Shown: in pieces, positions 22,035-31,959 of the stretch | How positions within the stretch are numbered: the stretch's first letter is position 1 | How the letters are laid out: each line of letters opens with the position of its first letter | Assembly: GCF_048773025.1 (NCBI RefSeq) | Contig: NC_133557.1 | Span: 4,976,001 to 5,040,000 of the forward strand | From: Camelus bactrianus | Lineage: Eukaryota; Chordata; Mammalia; Artiodactyla; Camelidae | Direction: 5' to 3' | DNA: 64,000 nt | Notes under the pieces: generated by a model | The model's input: the letters and a program-made list of their open reading frames with translations, nothing else | Told to the model about the DNA's origin: nothing | Database searches by the model: none | Position numbers and translations under genes: made by a program

Positions 22035-22747
22035 TTCAACCATTTTATTGAGGTCTAATTCACGTACCACATCATTCAGCCATTCCAGATGTATAATTCA
22101 GTGTCTTTTAGAATCTTGACAGAGTTGTGCAACCATCACCACTATCTAATTTTAGAACATTTTCATCATCCCACAAAGAAACTTCGGTACCCATGAACAG
22201 CCATTACTCATTCCTTCCCACACCGCCACCCCCAACCCTAGGCAAACACTGATCCATTTCATGTTTCTATAGATTTGCCCCTTGTGGACTCTTCAAATAA
22301 ATGGAATCATATGGCATAAGTCCTTCACATTGTTTTGCATCTGGCTTTTTTCACTTTGTATGTTTTCAATATTCATCTGTGATATAAAATGTATCAGTAT
22401 CTTGTTACTTTTTATGACCAAATAATATGCCGTTGTGTGGATATAACAGATTTTACTAATCCACCCATCAGTTGAAGGACATTTGGGTTGCTTCTACTTT
22501 TTGGTTATTATGACTAAAGTTTGTTATAAATATTTATGAACAATTATTTTTGTGGACACATGTTTTCATTTCTTTTGAGTCTATACCTAGGAATGGGGTT
22601 GCTGGGTCATATGGTAACTCTACATTTTATCTTTTGAGAAACTGCCAGACTGTGTTTAAATAACATTGCATTATTTTACATTCTTACCACCAATATATGA
22701 GGGTTCCAATTTTCCCACATTCCTGCCAACACTTATCATTTTACGTC

Positions 22748-22874
22748 TTTTTTTTTTTTTTTTTAACTTTTTAAAATTGAAGTATAGCCAGTTTACAACG
22801 CTGTACCAGTTTCTGGTGTACAGCACCACGCTTCAGTCATACGTGAATACACACATATTCCTTTTCACATTCCT
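22748..22874 (-). mobile_element. Young L1 3' tip, antisense, nested in old L1
   Basis: T-run, then AAATTGAAGTATAGCCAGTT, ACAACGCTGTACCAGTTTCT, TACAGCACCACGCTTCAGTC and CCTTTTCACATTCCT. Very short 5'-truncated copy. Flanks ATTTTACGTC (22738-22747) and ATTTTATGTC (22875-22884) differ by one CpG-type C/T change, so they are a target duplication. Confidence 0.85.
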
Positions 22875-23156
22875 ATTTTATGTCATTTTGATTATAGCCA
22901 CTCCTCCTGTGTTAAGTGTTATCTCACTGTGGTTTTGATTCTCATTTTCCTAACGACTAACGATGTTTGCATGGGCATTATGGCTATTTATATGTCTTCT
23001 TTGGAGAAACGTCCACTAGCATCTTTCATATTTTCATTGTAAAGTTTTCATAGTTTTTCTATAATCTGAGAACAAGTCCATTATCAGCAATATAATACTC
23101 ATCTATGAAGTACACTCCATCGCGCGTGTGTAAACCTCTTTGTTAATGGCATAGTC

Positions 23157-23366
23157 GGGGGCCCCAGGATGATAGCTCCGTGGGCGAGTGCAAGCCCTCT
23201 ACAACAAGCTAGGAGGGCCTAACGCTGGAAGGCAGGTGTGAAGGAGCAAACTGCGCATGCGCCTGGCTGGGTGACTCAACATTTAGGCTCTCAGGATGGC
23301 CCCTGGGTTCAGTTCCTATGGGGACAGACTGGGCCACAAGCTGGAACTAGGGGATACACGGCACTA
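23157..23366. other. Unidentified CpG-rich block within L1
   Basis: Between two collinear but non-contiguous parts of an antisense L1M lies about 210 bp of GC-rich sequence with several CpGs and the palindrome TGCGCATGCGC (23252-23262), which contains the core of the NRF1 motif. It does not read as L1. No paired flanking duplication was found. It may be a remnant of another element (for example an LTR piece) or a non-allelic replacement; I cannot identify it. Confidence 0.4.
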
Positions 23367-23779
23367 TGCATGGTGTGAGGTAGGCATCCAATTTCATTAT
23401 TTTGCACATAACCATCTTGTCTCAGAACCATTTTTTTTGCAAAACTATTCTTTCCTCATTGAATATTCTCAGCACCTCTATCAAAAACCAATTGATCACA
23501 AATGTAAGGATTCATTTTTGGACTCTTAATATTATTCTATTGATTAATATGTCATTTTATGCCTGTACCATGCTGTCTTGATTACTGTAACTTTGTGGTT
23601 AATTTTAACATTAAAAAGTATGAGTCCTCCCACTTTGTTCTTCTTTTTCAAGATTCTGTTAGCTATGCTGAGTCTCTTGCATTAAAATTTCCACATGAAT
23701 TTTAGCATCTGCTTTTCAATTTCTGCAAAAAAGCCATCTGAGATTTTGATAGGTTTGCATTGAACTTGTAGGTCCAATT

Positions 23780-24555
23780 AATTTTCTTATTATATGATTG
23801 TAAATGCCTTTGATATGCCAAGGAAATATCTATACTTAATCCAGACATGTTAGAAATTCTAGACTTGTATATCCAACTGTCCACTGGGCCATCTCTGCGG
23901 CATCTCAAACTTCCAGCATTCAAAGTAAATCTTGGTGTTTTTCCCCAGCACCAGGACTTCCTGTAGCCTTTCCCCTCCCACTTACTATTTACTCCTATTT
24001 ACCTAGTGGACAGGGGTGTGAATCAGGTCAGATTCTTTAGGCTGTAGATGATTTAGACATAAAAAGTTTCATTTTCCCCTGAGAAAGAAATCTGGAGTTA
24101 CACAGCCTGGGCTGCCATAGGAGTACCTGCCTTCTCCAATGTCCAGCCCTAGTCTTCATGATCCAAAGTGATGGGTAAAGGTACAATTTCACATCTGAGT
24201 GCCAAACAGAAGGGTTTAGAAAGAGGAGAGTAAGGCCACCATATCTTCTTTTTAAGGAATTATCTCAGAAGGTCTAAACACTTCCATGTGTATTTTATTG
24301 GCTAGTGTTTACTGATGTAACATAATAGCCAGATATGCCTCAAAGTGAGACAGAAAAATATAAGTCTTATCTGATTCTTGGCACACCAAATAAATTTAGG
24401 GTTCTGTTGTTAAGCAGGAAGAGGGAAGATGGATGTTGGGATAGGAAATTAGCAGAGAATCATCCTGTAAATGTCATTTTCCTTTTCTTTCCCTTCTCAG
24501 TTTTGTCTTGTTCAGTTTACAATCCAGTAATAGTATGTTGAGTGGGTTCACTTTC
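23780..24555. other. No gene recognised
   Basis: Unique-looking DNA downstream of the antisense L1; its first 100 bp may be further decayed L1. No exon or assignable repeat. Confidence 0.4.
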
Positions 24556-24559
24556 TATC

Positions 24560-25195
24560 TCCAATGGCTTTTTATCCAGGCCATCATCATATTTTGCCAG
24601 GAGCAGTATCCAGTTCTCTCTGCTGCTACTCTTTGCTCCTGAATTCTCCAAACATCTGCCAGACTAATGCTTTACAAAATGCAAATCTGATAACACCGTT
24701 TTCTAACTTAAAGCTCCTCTAGAGTTCCTTTGCCCTTAGCATCCTTAAGATTACCTCTGTGGCCTTGCATGGATTGGCCACTCCCTGTATCTCTGGCCTT
24801 AACTCACATCGTGCACTTTTAACTCCCTGATTCTCCCCCATGGACCTTTTCAGTCCCTCACACATATTGTGTTTCCTGTCACAGGGCGCATACCATCACC
24901 TCTACTGGAATGCATTTTCCTCCCTCTTTGATTAGTTAAAATAATACCTTTTAGGCTTCTGATCTCTCTTATGAGGTCAAATTCTCTTCTTATAAGCGCC
25001 CACAGATCTCTCCTGTGAAATATGTACACTGCGTTAATTTTACGTTTACATGATGATTTGCTATTCGTCTGTTCCCTAATAAGTTCCAGGATGATAGACA
25101 TGATGTCTTTATTTACTCATCATTGTGTTCTTAGCATAGCATTTGACATTTATTACATTCAATAAATATTGCTTGAATGAATGAATGAAATGAAG
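24560..25195 (+). mobile_element. L2 LINE 3' region, sense
   Basis: GCCAGACTAATGCTTTACAA, GCAAATCTGATAACACCGTT, TTAAAGCTCCTCTAGAGTTC, GGCCTTGCATGGATTGGCC and the ending ATTCAATAAATATTGCTTGA-ATGAATGAATG follow the L2 ORF end and 3' tail, including its TGAATGAATGAA terminus. Decayed and non-functional. Confidence 0.75.
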
Positions 25196-25639
25196 CAGTA
25201 TCATGGGGATGAGTGAATCAATTTTTCTTTGAGCTTCAAAAATTTAAAATTTGGACTGATGTATTGAATTTTGGGAACACTGCGTTGTTGAAAAGAAAAG
25301 AATATTATTATAGGTCCAGTTGCCCAACAGCTTTGTCTTGTGAATGTGTGATCTCATTCATTCATTGAATAGTGATTGAGGACACGAATGTATGCCCTCG
25401 TGCTCACTGTTTGTAAGAAACCTGGCAAGGTATTAAGTGCTTCACGTCTTAATTTTTCATTTCCTCGAGTAACAACAATTGATTTCCCAGGACTCTTCTC
25501 AGTCAGTCTGTTGCAGTCCACCCTTGCAAATTTTACTCCACGATCCTTCTCACCTGTTCACAAATTCACTGTTAATGAAAGATCTGCCTTTGAGATTCCT
25601 ATCTCTCTGAATTAGAAAGCTGTATATTAGTGGATACTT

Positions 25640-26060
25640 TCGTCATGTTGATTGTTTACTGTCATTCTCATGAACGGTGCTAGGTGTTTGGTAGGATTTA
25701 GCCTTGAGAAAATTCCTGCTTTCATGGAAGTCCTAGTCTAGTGAGAAGAGAGGAAGATGTAAAATAGTTACAAAATAAGTAAATTTTAAGTCGGAATAGG
25801 CATTGTCAGGGGCATTATTATATGGGCCTGTAGGGGACCAATTTAGATGTGAGTCTGGGACACTTTCTCTGAAAAAGTTATATTTAAGCAAAGCCTTGAA
25901 AGATGAATCAGGCATTGGACTAGCAGGGAGAAGGAGGGAAAAAATGTCCCCGGCAGGAGTATGAAGTCTCCAAAGTGGATTAAGACCTTGTTGGAACTTT
26001 CCAGAAGATCTGGAGACTGGCATGAGCTGAGGCAGCTGAAAACGCTTACTATGTTTCACT
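25640..26060 (-). mobile_element. L2-type fragment, antisense
   Basis: GAACGGTGCTAGGTGTTTGG, CCTGCTTTCATGGAAGTCCT-AGTCTAGTGAG, GTTATATTTAAGCAAAGCC-TTGAAAGATGAA and CTGGCATGAGCTGAGGCAG follow antisense L2 order ('ctcatggagcttacattctagtgg..gcagagacctgaaggaagtga'). Weak identity. The open frame on the minus strand here (25733-26140) is a by-product. Confidence 0.45.
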
Positions 26061-26069
26061 TCAAATGAA

Positions 26070-27540
26070 CTCCCGGCTCCCTCTCCTCTATGACATGTTT
26101 TCCAGACTTTTTTTTTTTTTTTTTTTCCATGGCATTCCATTTCCCTGGATTCCTCCTGGGTCCCTCCTAAACAAGGTCCCCAGATTTGACACAGATCCTC
26201 TGCAGCACTCGGACAAGGGCAAAGACTATGGGAGCATTTTCTCCCTCTTTGCCTTAGAAGAATGTATTTCCATGAATGTAATTTGTCTGTACATTTGCAT
26301 TTTTAACCACTTCATCACTATTCTGCTTGAGGTCAGGTAAGTTCCCCAGAGTCTTAAGCAAACAAATAGGTGTTAGAGCAGTTAACATTTGACACTAAAT
26401 AAGAGATTTTAAACATTACTGCCAATCTCTAGGTTATGTTATTTTTATAGCATTTTGGTTTTGAGATAATTATTAACCCTCAATCTTGTTGCAGTCTGCT
26501 TTTTCTTTATCAGGTATCACTAGATATGCACACTGCATGCATATTAAGCCCAGTTACATCCTTTTTGTTCAGGAGAAGTAACACACACAGAAGAATACAC
26601 AATAAAATGATGACAAATATGTCAATGGGAAGAAAGCATCCTCTGCATGACCAAGTCCGATGTGATCTCAACGTCAAAGGCAAGCCTTTACTTCCAGTGA
26701 ATTAATGAACAGCTAAGGGAGGCCATGAAATGAAAATGGGAAAAGAGGATGTGGATTTTCTTGTTTTCTAAATCACAGTAGTGCCAGCAGATGAGAAGAA
26801 ATGTGTCCTGACGTATCAAGGAATCAGTCACCTTCACTTGAAGTGACTTATGGCTATTTGGACGCCCAAAACAGTCTAATTGTAGTATTTCGTACAAATG
26901 AATGTACATACCATACACTAAAGTGGAAGGGGAATAAAGCCTCACATCCAAAGCTTTTACATAGTGAGTTATTTAATTAGTGAAGTGTTTCCAGGAGTTT
27001 GGGTAGCCCAGACCTCATCCTCAGAATCCCCACCACTCGTAGGTTGAAGTCTTTTCTTTCCCACATTAATTAAACTTCCCCTTATGTCTCTTGAATAGCG
27101 TCCAGCATTTCTAGAATGCGAAACTTACACAAGTATGTGCTCATAGTAATATGGGTATTTGGGGGAAAGTGGTAGTTGTTGGGAGAAAAGTCAACTGTTT
27201 CATTATTTTAAAGCTTTGAGAATGAGAGTTACAACTGGGATGAGTCTCTCATCCTTCCTGAGGCAAGCGTGCTCTGGGCTGCAGCTCGTTCTCAGAGCAG
27301 GAGTGTGACCAGAGTTGAGCTTGTTGTCATTCCTGGTCTTGGGTCAGGGTTTTGGGTGATACAAACACTGGTCATTATGACCATTCACTCACTGCCAGTT
27401 CCAGCACAAAATTGTGAGAGTCATTAAGTTTTCTGGCCTCGACTTGTGCTCCGTGAGTGCATCCTATGGTCTTGGCCAGAGAACACTGCTCATCTTTTTT
27501 TTTCAACACCCTGTATCTTTAATTATAATAATCATAGAAC
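26070..27540. other. No gene recognised
   Basis: Unique-looking DNA with a T-run at about 26107-26126 and purine/pyrimidine-mixed AT-rich sequence. No coding or repeat signal was assigned. Confidence 0.45.
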
Positions 27541-27667
27541 CAGCAGGGAGGGTAGAGCTCAAGTGGTAGAGCACGTGCTTAGCATGTATGAGGTCCTGGT
27601 TTCAATCCTCAGTATATCCTCTAAAAATAAACAAACCTAATTACACCCCCCAAAAAAAGATTTTAAA
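27541..27667 (+). mobile_element. Camelid Vic-1 type SINE (copy 3)
   Basis: The head GAGGGTAGAGCTCAAGTGG has one extra A in box A compared with the other two copies. Box B has a G-to-T change (TGGTTTCAATCCTC), so its Pol III promoter looks weakened. The tail reaches CCTAATTACACCCCCC and an A-run. AATCATAGAA (27530-27539) and AATCACAGAA (27668-27677) form a target duplication with one mismatch. Confidence 0.88.
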
Positions 27668-27714
27668 AATCACAGAAAAAGCATTCAATGGGGGCTGATA
27701 ATGTGTCATGTATT

Positions 27715-27870
27715 TTGGGTAAGGGATATATATATATCCTTTAGAGAAAAGTTAGAGACTACAAATAACATAAAATATCATATGTATATAATGTTTATAT
27801 ATAAATATAGAAAATGTAGACATATATGTAAATATTCTCTACATAGATATATACACACAAACACATACAA
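27715..27870 (+). repeat. AT/TATA-rich low-complexity tract
   Basis: Repeated ATATAT/TATATG motifs with a CACAAACACATACA patch at the right end. Confidence 0.7.
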
Positions 27871-28152
27871 ACTTACATGCACAGAATAGAGTCTGGAAGG
27901 AAGTATAAAATATGAACTGATTACCTAAGGCTTGTAGGATTATAGATATTTAGTTTTCTTAATTTTTTTTTTTTTTTTTTGCGTTTTCAAAGCTTCTTAG
28001 CTGAGCATGTTTGGAGTCAATCATTAAAAAGAACAAGATAAACGTGGGAGAGAATATTGTAGATTCCAACTATGCAAAACCTTACAAGATTTTAACGGCA
28101 GTTATATACGTTATTTTATGCATTGTCTTATTGGAGTCACAAGACCCCCTAA

Positions 28153-28184
28153 AAAGCTAGGGGGTAAAGCTAGGGGATAAAGCT
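28153..28184 (+). repeat. 13-bp tandem repeat, about 2.5 units
   Basis: AAAGCTAGGGGGT (28153-28165) is followed directly by AAAGCTAGGGGAT (28166-28178) and a partial AAAGCT. Short, young-looking duplication in unique DNA. Confidence 0.8.
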
Positions 28185-28464
28185 CTTCCTGTGAAATCTC
28201 TGTGAATATGTCTTTGATTTAGGGATGAGGCCAGCTTTGATGAGAGACAGTTTTTGGTGCCCGTAGCAAGTGAACTCGCAGGCAGTGCTCTTTAGCTTTA
28301 AGAAAGTGTAATTAGAAGTGAAATTGAAGCCTTTCATCATCCAGGAACTTACAAGGTGAAGTGAGTCAGCTGCATTTGTGTAGTCTAAGTCAGAGGAAGA
28401 AAAAGCTACTCAGCAGCGAGCAATTTATTCTCTATAAATTGAAGATACTAATACTATAAAGCAT

Positions 28465-28580
28465 ATCTCAGAGCCACAGTGTTGGTCAGCCACTTAAACT
28501 TTTCAGATTTTTTTTTTCTCCTGTAACGTGGGCATGTTGGACTGCTAGTCTTTGAGGACTACGCCAGATCTCAGTGTCTA
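28465..28580 (+). mobile_element. MIR fragment, sense
   Basis: GTCAGCCACTTAAACTTTTC-AG, CTGTAACGTGGGCATG and a following GAGGACTACGCC-AGAT fit MIR ('gcaagccacttaacctctctgagcc..ctgtaaaatgggcatgatg'). Confidence 0.4.
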
Positions 28581-29075
28581 GAATTCTGAGCCGACATGAA
28601 TTTCACCTTTAAAAGACTCTCAGAATGCTCACAGGGATGAGAGAACTATAGATGAAGGGTAAATAGAACCTAAGTACCAAGAAACAAATCAGGGGCAAAG
28701 TGTCCCAAGAGTAGCTCCATTTAAAGTAAGAAAAAAAAAGAAACTTTTCAGTTTCCACTGAAAACCACTGTTACTGGTTTTTGTTGTTGTTTGCAGTGGG
28801 TTTTTTCCACTGTAGTTAAAAACATCTAAAATGAGAAGGGCCTGCGTGGTTCTTTTCTGGTCAACTTGAAGGAACAAGTGGAAATTTTTAGAAGACACAG
28901 CTCTCTAGAGGAGAGGAAATTGAAAGTAAAGTGGATGGGGGAGCAGTCAGAGTTGAGAGGGCAATGATCCAAATTCTTAGAATCTGAAGGCAAAAGGAGA
29001 GCACTGTGTGTGGCATAGTTTGGGAAAGATACACGTACATTCTCTCCCAGAGCTTAATCCCATCTATAGGTTGAG
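28581..29075. other. No gene recognised
   Basis: Unique-looking DNA with an A-run near 28730. Short frames only. Confidence 0.4.
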
Positions 29076-29079
29076 AGTT

Positions 29080-30105
29080 CAACTTTCTATCTTCAAGCCA
29101 CGCATGTCCTCTAAGGCTGAGACTCCAACATCCAATTATCCACTTGGCATTTCTACTGGGATGTCTCATAGGCATTTCAAGTTCACTATGGCCCAAATGG
29201 AGCCCTTAATTTCCTCCTCAAGCCTGGCCCTTCTCAGCCTTTTTCTTCTCTGTAAATTGTACCACCATTGACCCATTTACCAAAGCCAGAAGCCTGGGAG
29301 TCATTCTTGACTCCTCTTTTTCCCTCACTTCCACATCTTAATCACTAGCAAATCCTGTGAATCCTCTCTCTAAAGTGCACTTCATCCTCATCTCTGTCTC
29401 AATCTTGACAACTCTTGCTCTGTTGAAATCACCATCATGTTTTACCCAGACTTCTGTAATATCCTCCAAATTGGTTTCTTCATTTCTGCTCTTGTCCCTA
29501 CAATTTATTGTCCACATCACAGCCCAAGGGATTTAAAAGACTCATGCCAGTTGTCTACTTAAATCCAGTGTTCTTAGAGTAAAAACTGTGCTTCTATCCT
29601 TGGACTCTACATGACGGCATCATCTGGCTTATTCTCCACATGTGCAGAATGTTCTCTCCCTTGAAATACTCTGAAGACCTAACTTCTTTTCAGGTCTCAA
29701 AACACATCCCCTTATTTAGATCACAACCCTTTCTCTGCTCTTTCTCTACCTGGAATATTTTCCCCCCATGGTTCAGATCTCACTGTGCTTTGCCTCTCTT
29801 ATTAATCCATTCTCAGCTTCAATTTTTCTCCATCAAAATAGCTTCACCATGATCACTCTAATGAAAATTGGACCTTTCTCTCATTCTGTACCATAACATC
29901 CTTTAATTTTCCTTGCAGCTTAATATCAGCCACTTACTCTCTACTTATTGATTTATTTCATTGTGAATATAGCCTGTCTTGCCCACTCAAGACTGAGCTC
30001 TCAGAAGATGGACTTTGCCTTCTTTGTGGGATCCGCAGCCCCTACACTGTGCTGGCTGGTAATAGGCACTCGATATGTCTTTGTTGAATGGGTGGATAGA
30101 TTTAC
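29080..30105 (+). mobile_element. L2 LINE, long 3' fragment, sense
   Basis: The collinear landmarks are ACTGGGATGTCTCATAGGCA, TTGTACCACCATTGACCCAT, GCCTGGGAGTCATTCTTGAC-TCCTC, AGCAAATCCTGTGAATCCTC, TTCTGTAATATCCTCCAAAT, AGGTCTCAAAACACATCCCC, GCCTGTCTTGCCCACTCAAG and the tail AATAGGCACTCGATATGTCT-TTGTTGAATGGGTGG. This is about 1 kb of L2 with decayed reading frame, the longest L2 copy in the window. Confidence 0.75.
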
Positions 30106-30434
30106 GGTCTTGGGCTTCAACTAGTGGGGGATCCAAACATATTTTTGACTATGTCAGGATCACAGGATGGAGAGTAGCATCTTCAGAAGTGATTACGTTG
30201 AAAACCACTTGCTACTGCACACATCATCTTTGAAGAGTTTACCTGAAGAAAAAAATCTCATTAGTCTGTTATCATACCTCTATCTGCGCAGGATCTGCTT
30301 ATCGAAATGGTTTCCAGATCACTAGTGACTGCTGACATTTTGCTGGCATTTTCTCAGAGGAATTCTTGGCTCACCATTCTGCATCTGAAATCTATGTGTC
30401 AAATATGCACTTCTCCACTAGTCCCTGCCTGGAA
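30106..30434. other. No gene recognised
   Basis: Unique-looking DNA; nothing assignable. Confidence 0.4.
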
Positions 30435-30565
30435 TCTGAAAACATGGAGTTAAATCCAGCTTCTCCCAAAAGTATTTGTATCACTTGAGCAGCCAATGAC
30501 CCTCCAACCCTCAATTTTCTCATCTGTAGAATAATACGGAGGGAGAGGGCATTTGGAAATATTGT
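30435..30565 (+). mobile_element. MIR fragment, sense
   Basis: GGAGTTAAATCCAGCTTCTC, CTTGAGCAGCCAATGACCC and CCCTCAATTTTCTCATCTGT-AGAATAATACGG fit the MIR core and its 'tcagtttcctcatctgtaaaatgggg' box. Confidence 0.5.
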
Positions 30566-30924
30566 TTTTCCTTAGGATTTTTCAACTCTAATATTTTCTG
30601 ATGTTAGGAGACAGCTTTATTCCCCTTTACCCCCAAGTGGGAGGCACTAAGATTTAGCGTGGTGTTTCCAACCTTACTGCACTTGTGTACTTCTTCTATT
30701 TTTTTTTTTTTTTGGTCATATGTAACTGACACCTGTATAATTACTGATTGACAGCTTTCTTTAAACTGATCTGCTTTTGTTTTGGTTACACTGCCATATA
30801 GCAAAAAGCAGCATCAGTGATCGCAGTTGCAACTTAAATTTAAAAATTAAAAAACATATTAAAAGTTAAATATAGCAGTCATTCATATACCACCAATAAG
30901 TTTACCCTTAGGAAAACATGATTC

Positions 30925-31485
30925 AATCTCACATTAAAAGATTTACAATAGCCAAGACATGGAGACAGCCTAAATGTCTATCAACAGATGACTGGATAAA
31001 GGAGATGTGGTATATTTATACAATGGAATACTACTCAGCCATAAAACCTGACAAACTAATGCCATTTGCAGCAACATGGATGCTCCTGGAGAATGTCATT
31101 CTAAGTGAAGTAAGCCAGAAAGAGAAAGAAAAATACCATATGAAATTGCTCATATGTGGAATCTAAAAAGAAAAAAACAAAAACAAACAAATAAAGCATA
31201 AATACAAAACAGAAACAGACTCATAGACATAGAATACAAACTTGTGGTTGCCATGGGGGCAGAGGGTGGGAAGGAATAGACGGGATTTCAAAATTATAGA
31301 ATAGATAAACAAGGTTATACTGTATAGCACAGGGAAGTGTACACAAGATCTTATGGTAGCGCACAGAGAAAAAAATGTAACAATGAATATATATATGTTC
31401 ATGTATAACTGAAAAATTGTGCTCTACACTGGAATTTGACACAAAAATGATTATAAATCAATAAAAAAATGTTATATTGTTAAAA
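30925..31485 (+). mobile_element. L1 ORF2 C-terminus plus 3' UTR, sense
   Basis: This is the longest younger L1 in the window. Its frame at about 31005-31166 encodes the ORF2p C-terminal landmark YIYTMEYYSAIK, followed by MPFAATWM and ending in LLICGI before the stop. The 3' UTR follows: ACAGAAACAGACTCATAGAC, TATACTGTATAGCACAGGGA, AGATCTTATGGTAGCGCAC, TGTGCTCTACACTGGAATTT and an A-rich end. It is truncated far inside ORF2, so it lacks the endonuclease and reverse-transcriptase domains and cannot move. The 5' boundary is uncertain (30850-30930) and no target duplication was found. Confidence 0.88.
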
Positions 31486-31585
31486 AAAAGATGAGGTTAA
31501 AATCCTAGCTCTTTCAAATTTTTTAGCCTTAGTTTCTTCAGCAGGAAATCATAAATATATATATATACACATACAGACACAAACA

Positions 31586-31628
31586 GGTAGGTAGGGAGGT
31601 AGGGACGAAGGTAGGTAGATAGGTAGAC
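31586..31628 (+). repeat. (GGTA)n microsatellite
   Basis: AGGTAGGTAGGGAGGTAGGG and related units, with scattered base changes. A short (TA)n run precedes it at about 31553-31567. Confidence 0.85.
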
Positions 31629-31736
31629 AGATGGAGAGTTGAGCAGGCAGGCTCAGAAGAGGAGCTAACTGGCAAAGGAGGACACTTCAGAGTTAATACT
31701 TCTTTCTGGAGTTTTGCTTGGGGCAGAGAACCAAAT

Positions 31737-31958
31737 AGAAAAAAGAAAGGAAAGAAGGAAGGAAGGAGGGAGGGAGGGGACAGAGAGGGAGAAGGAAAGA
31801 GGAGGGAAAGGAGGTAAAAAGAAAAGAGAGAGGAAAGAAAGGAAGGAAGGAAGAAAAGAGAAAGAAGAAAGAAAGAGGAAGAAAGAAAGAGAAAGAAAGA
31901 AAGAAAGAAAAAGCAAAGTTAAAAAAAGAAAAGGAGAAAGAGAAAGAGAGAAAGAAAT
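31737..31958 (+). repeat. Polypurine tract (GAAA/GGAA/GAGG)n
   Basis: About 220 bases almost entirely A and G on the plus strand, with GGAAG, GAGG and GAAA sub-repeats and very few pyrimidines. Open frames of over 110 codons on each strand (31665-32055) are only translations of this tract. Such sequences can adopt triplex (H-DNA) form. Confidence 0.95.
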
Positions 31959-31959
31959 C

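Larger units (their letters stand above)
22035..23775 (-). mobile_element. Old L1 (L1M-type), antisense, interrupted twice
   Basis: From the 3' end (ATTTTATTGAGGTCTAATTC) through AATGGAATCATATGGCATAA, GGGTTGCTGGGTCATATGGT, the CTGCCAACACTTATCATTTT region, GTGTGAGGTAGGCATCCAAT, CTGTCTTGATTACTGTAACT and TCTGCAAAAAAGCCATCTGA the order is that of an antisense L1 running into ORF2. It is interrupted by a young L1 tail (22748-22874) and by about 210 bp of unrelated CpG-rich DNA (23157-23366). Extensively decayed, no intact frame. Confidence 0.8.

Noticed and set aside
25733-26140. 135-codon minus-strand frame beginning MECHGKKKKKK
   Set aside because: The lysine run is the T-run at about 26107-26126 read in reverse, and the rest overlaps an L2 fragment.
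30918-31166. Frame ending in a recognisable protein C-terminus
   Set aside because: It is the tail of L1 ORF2p in a truncated LINE, not a host gene.
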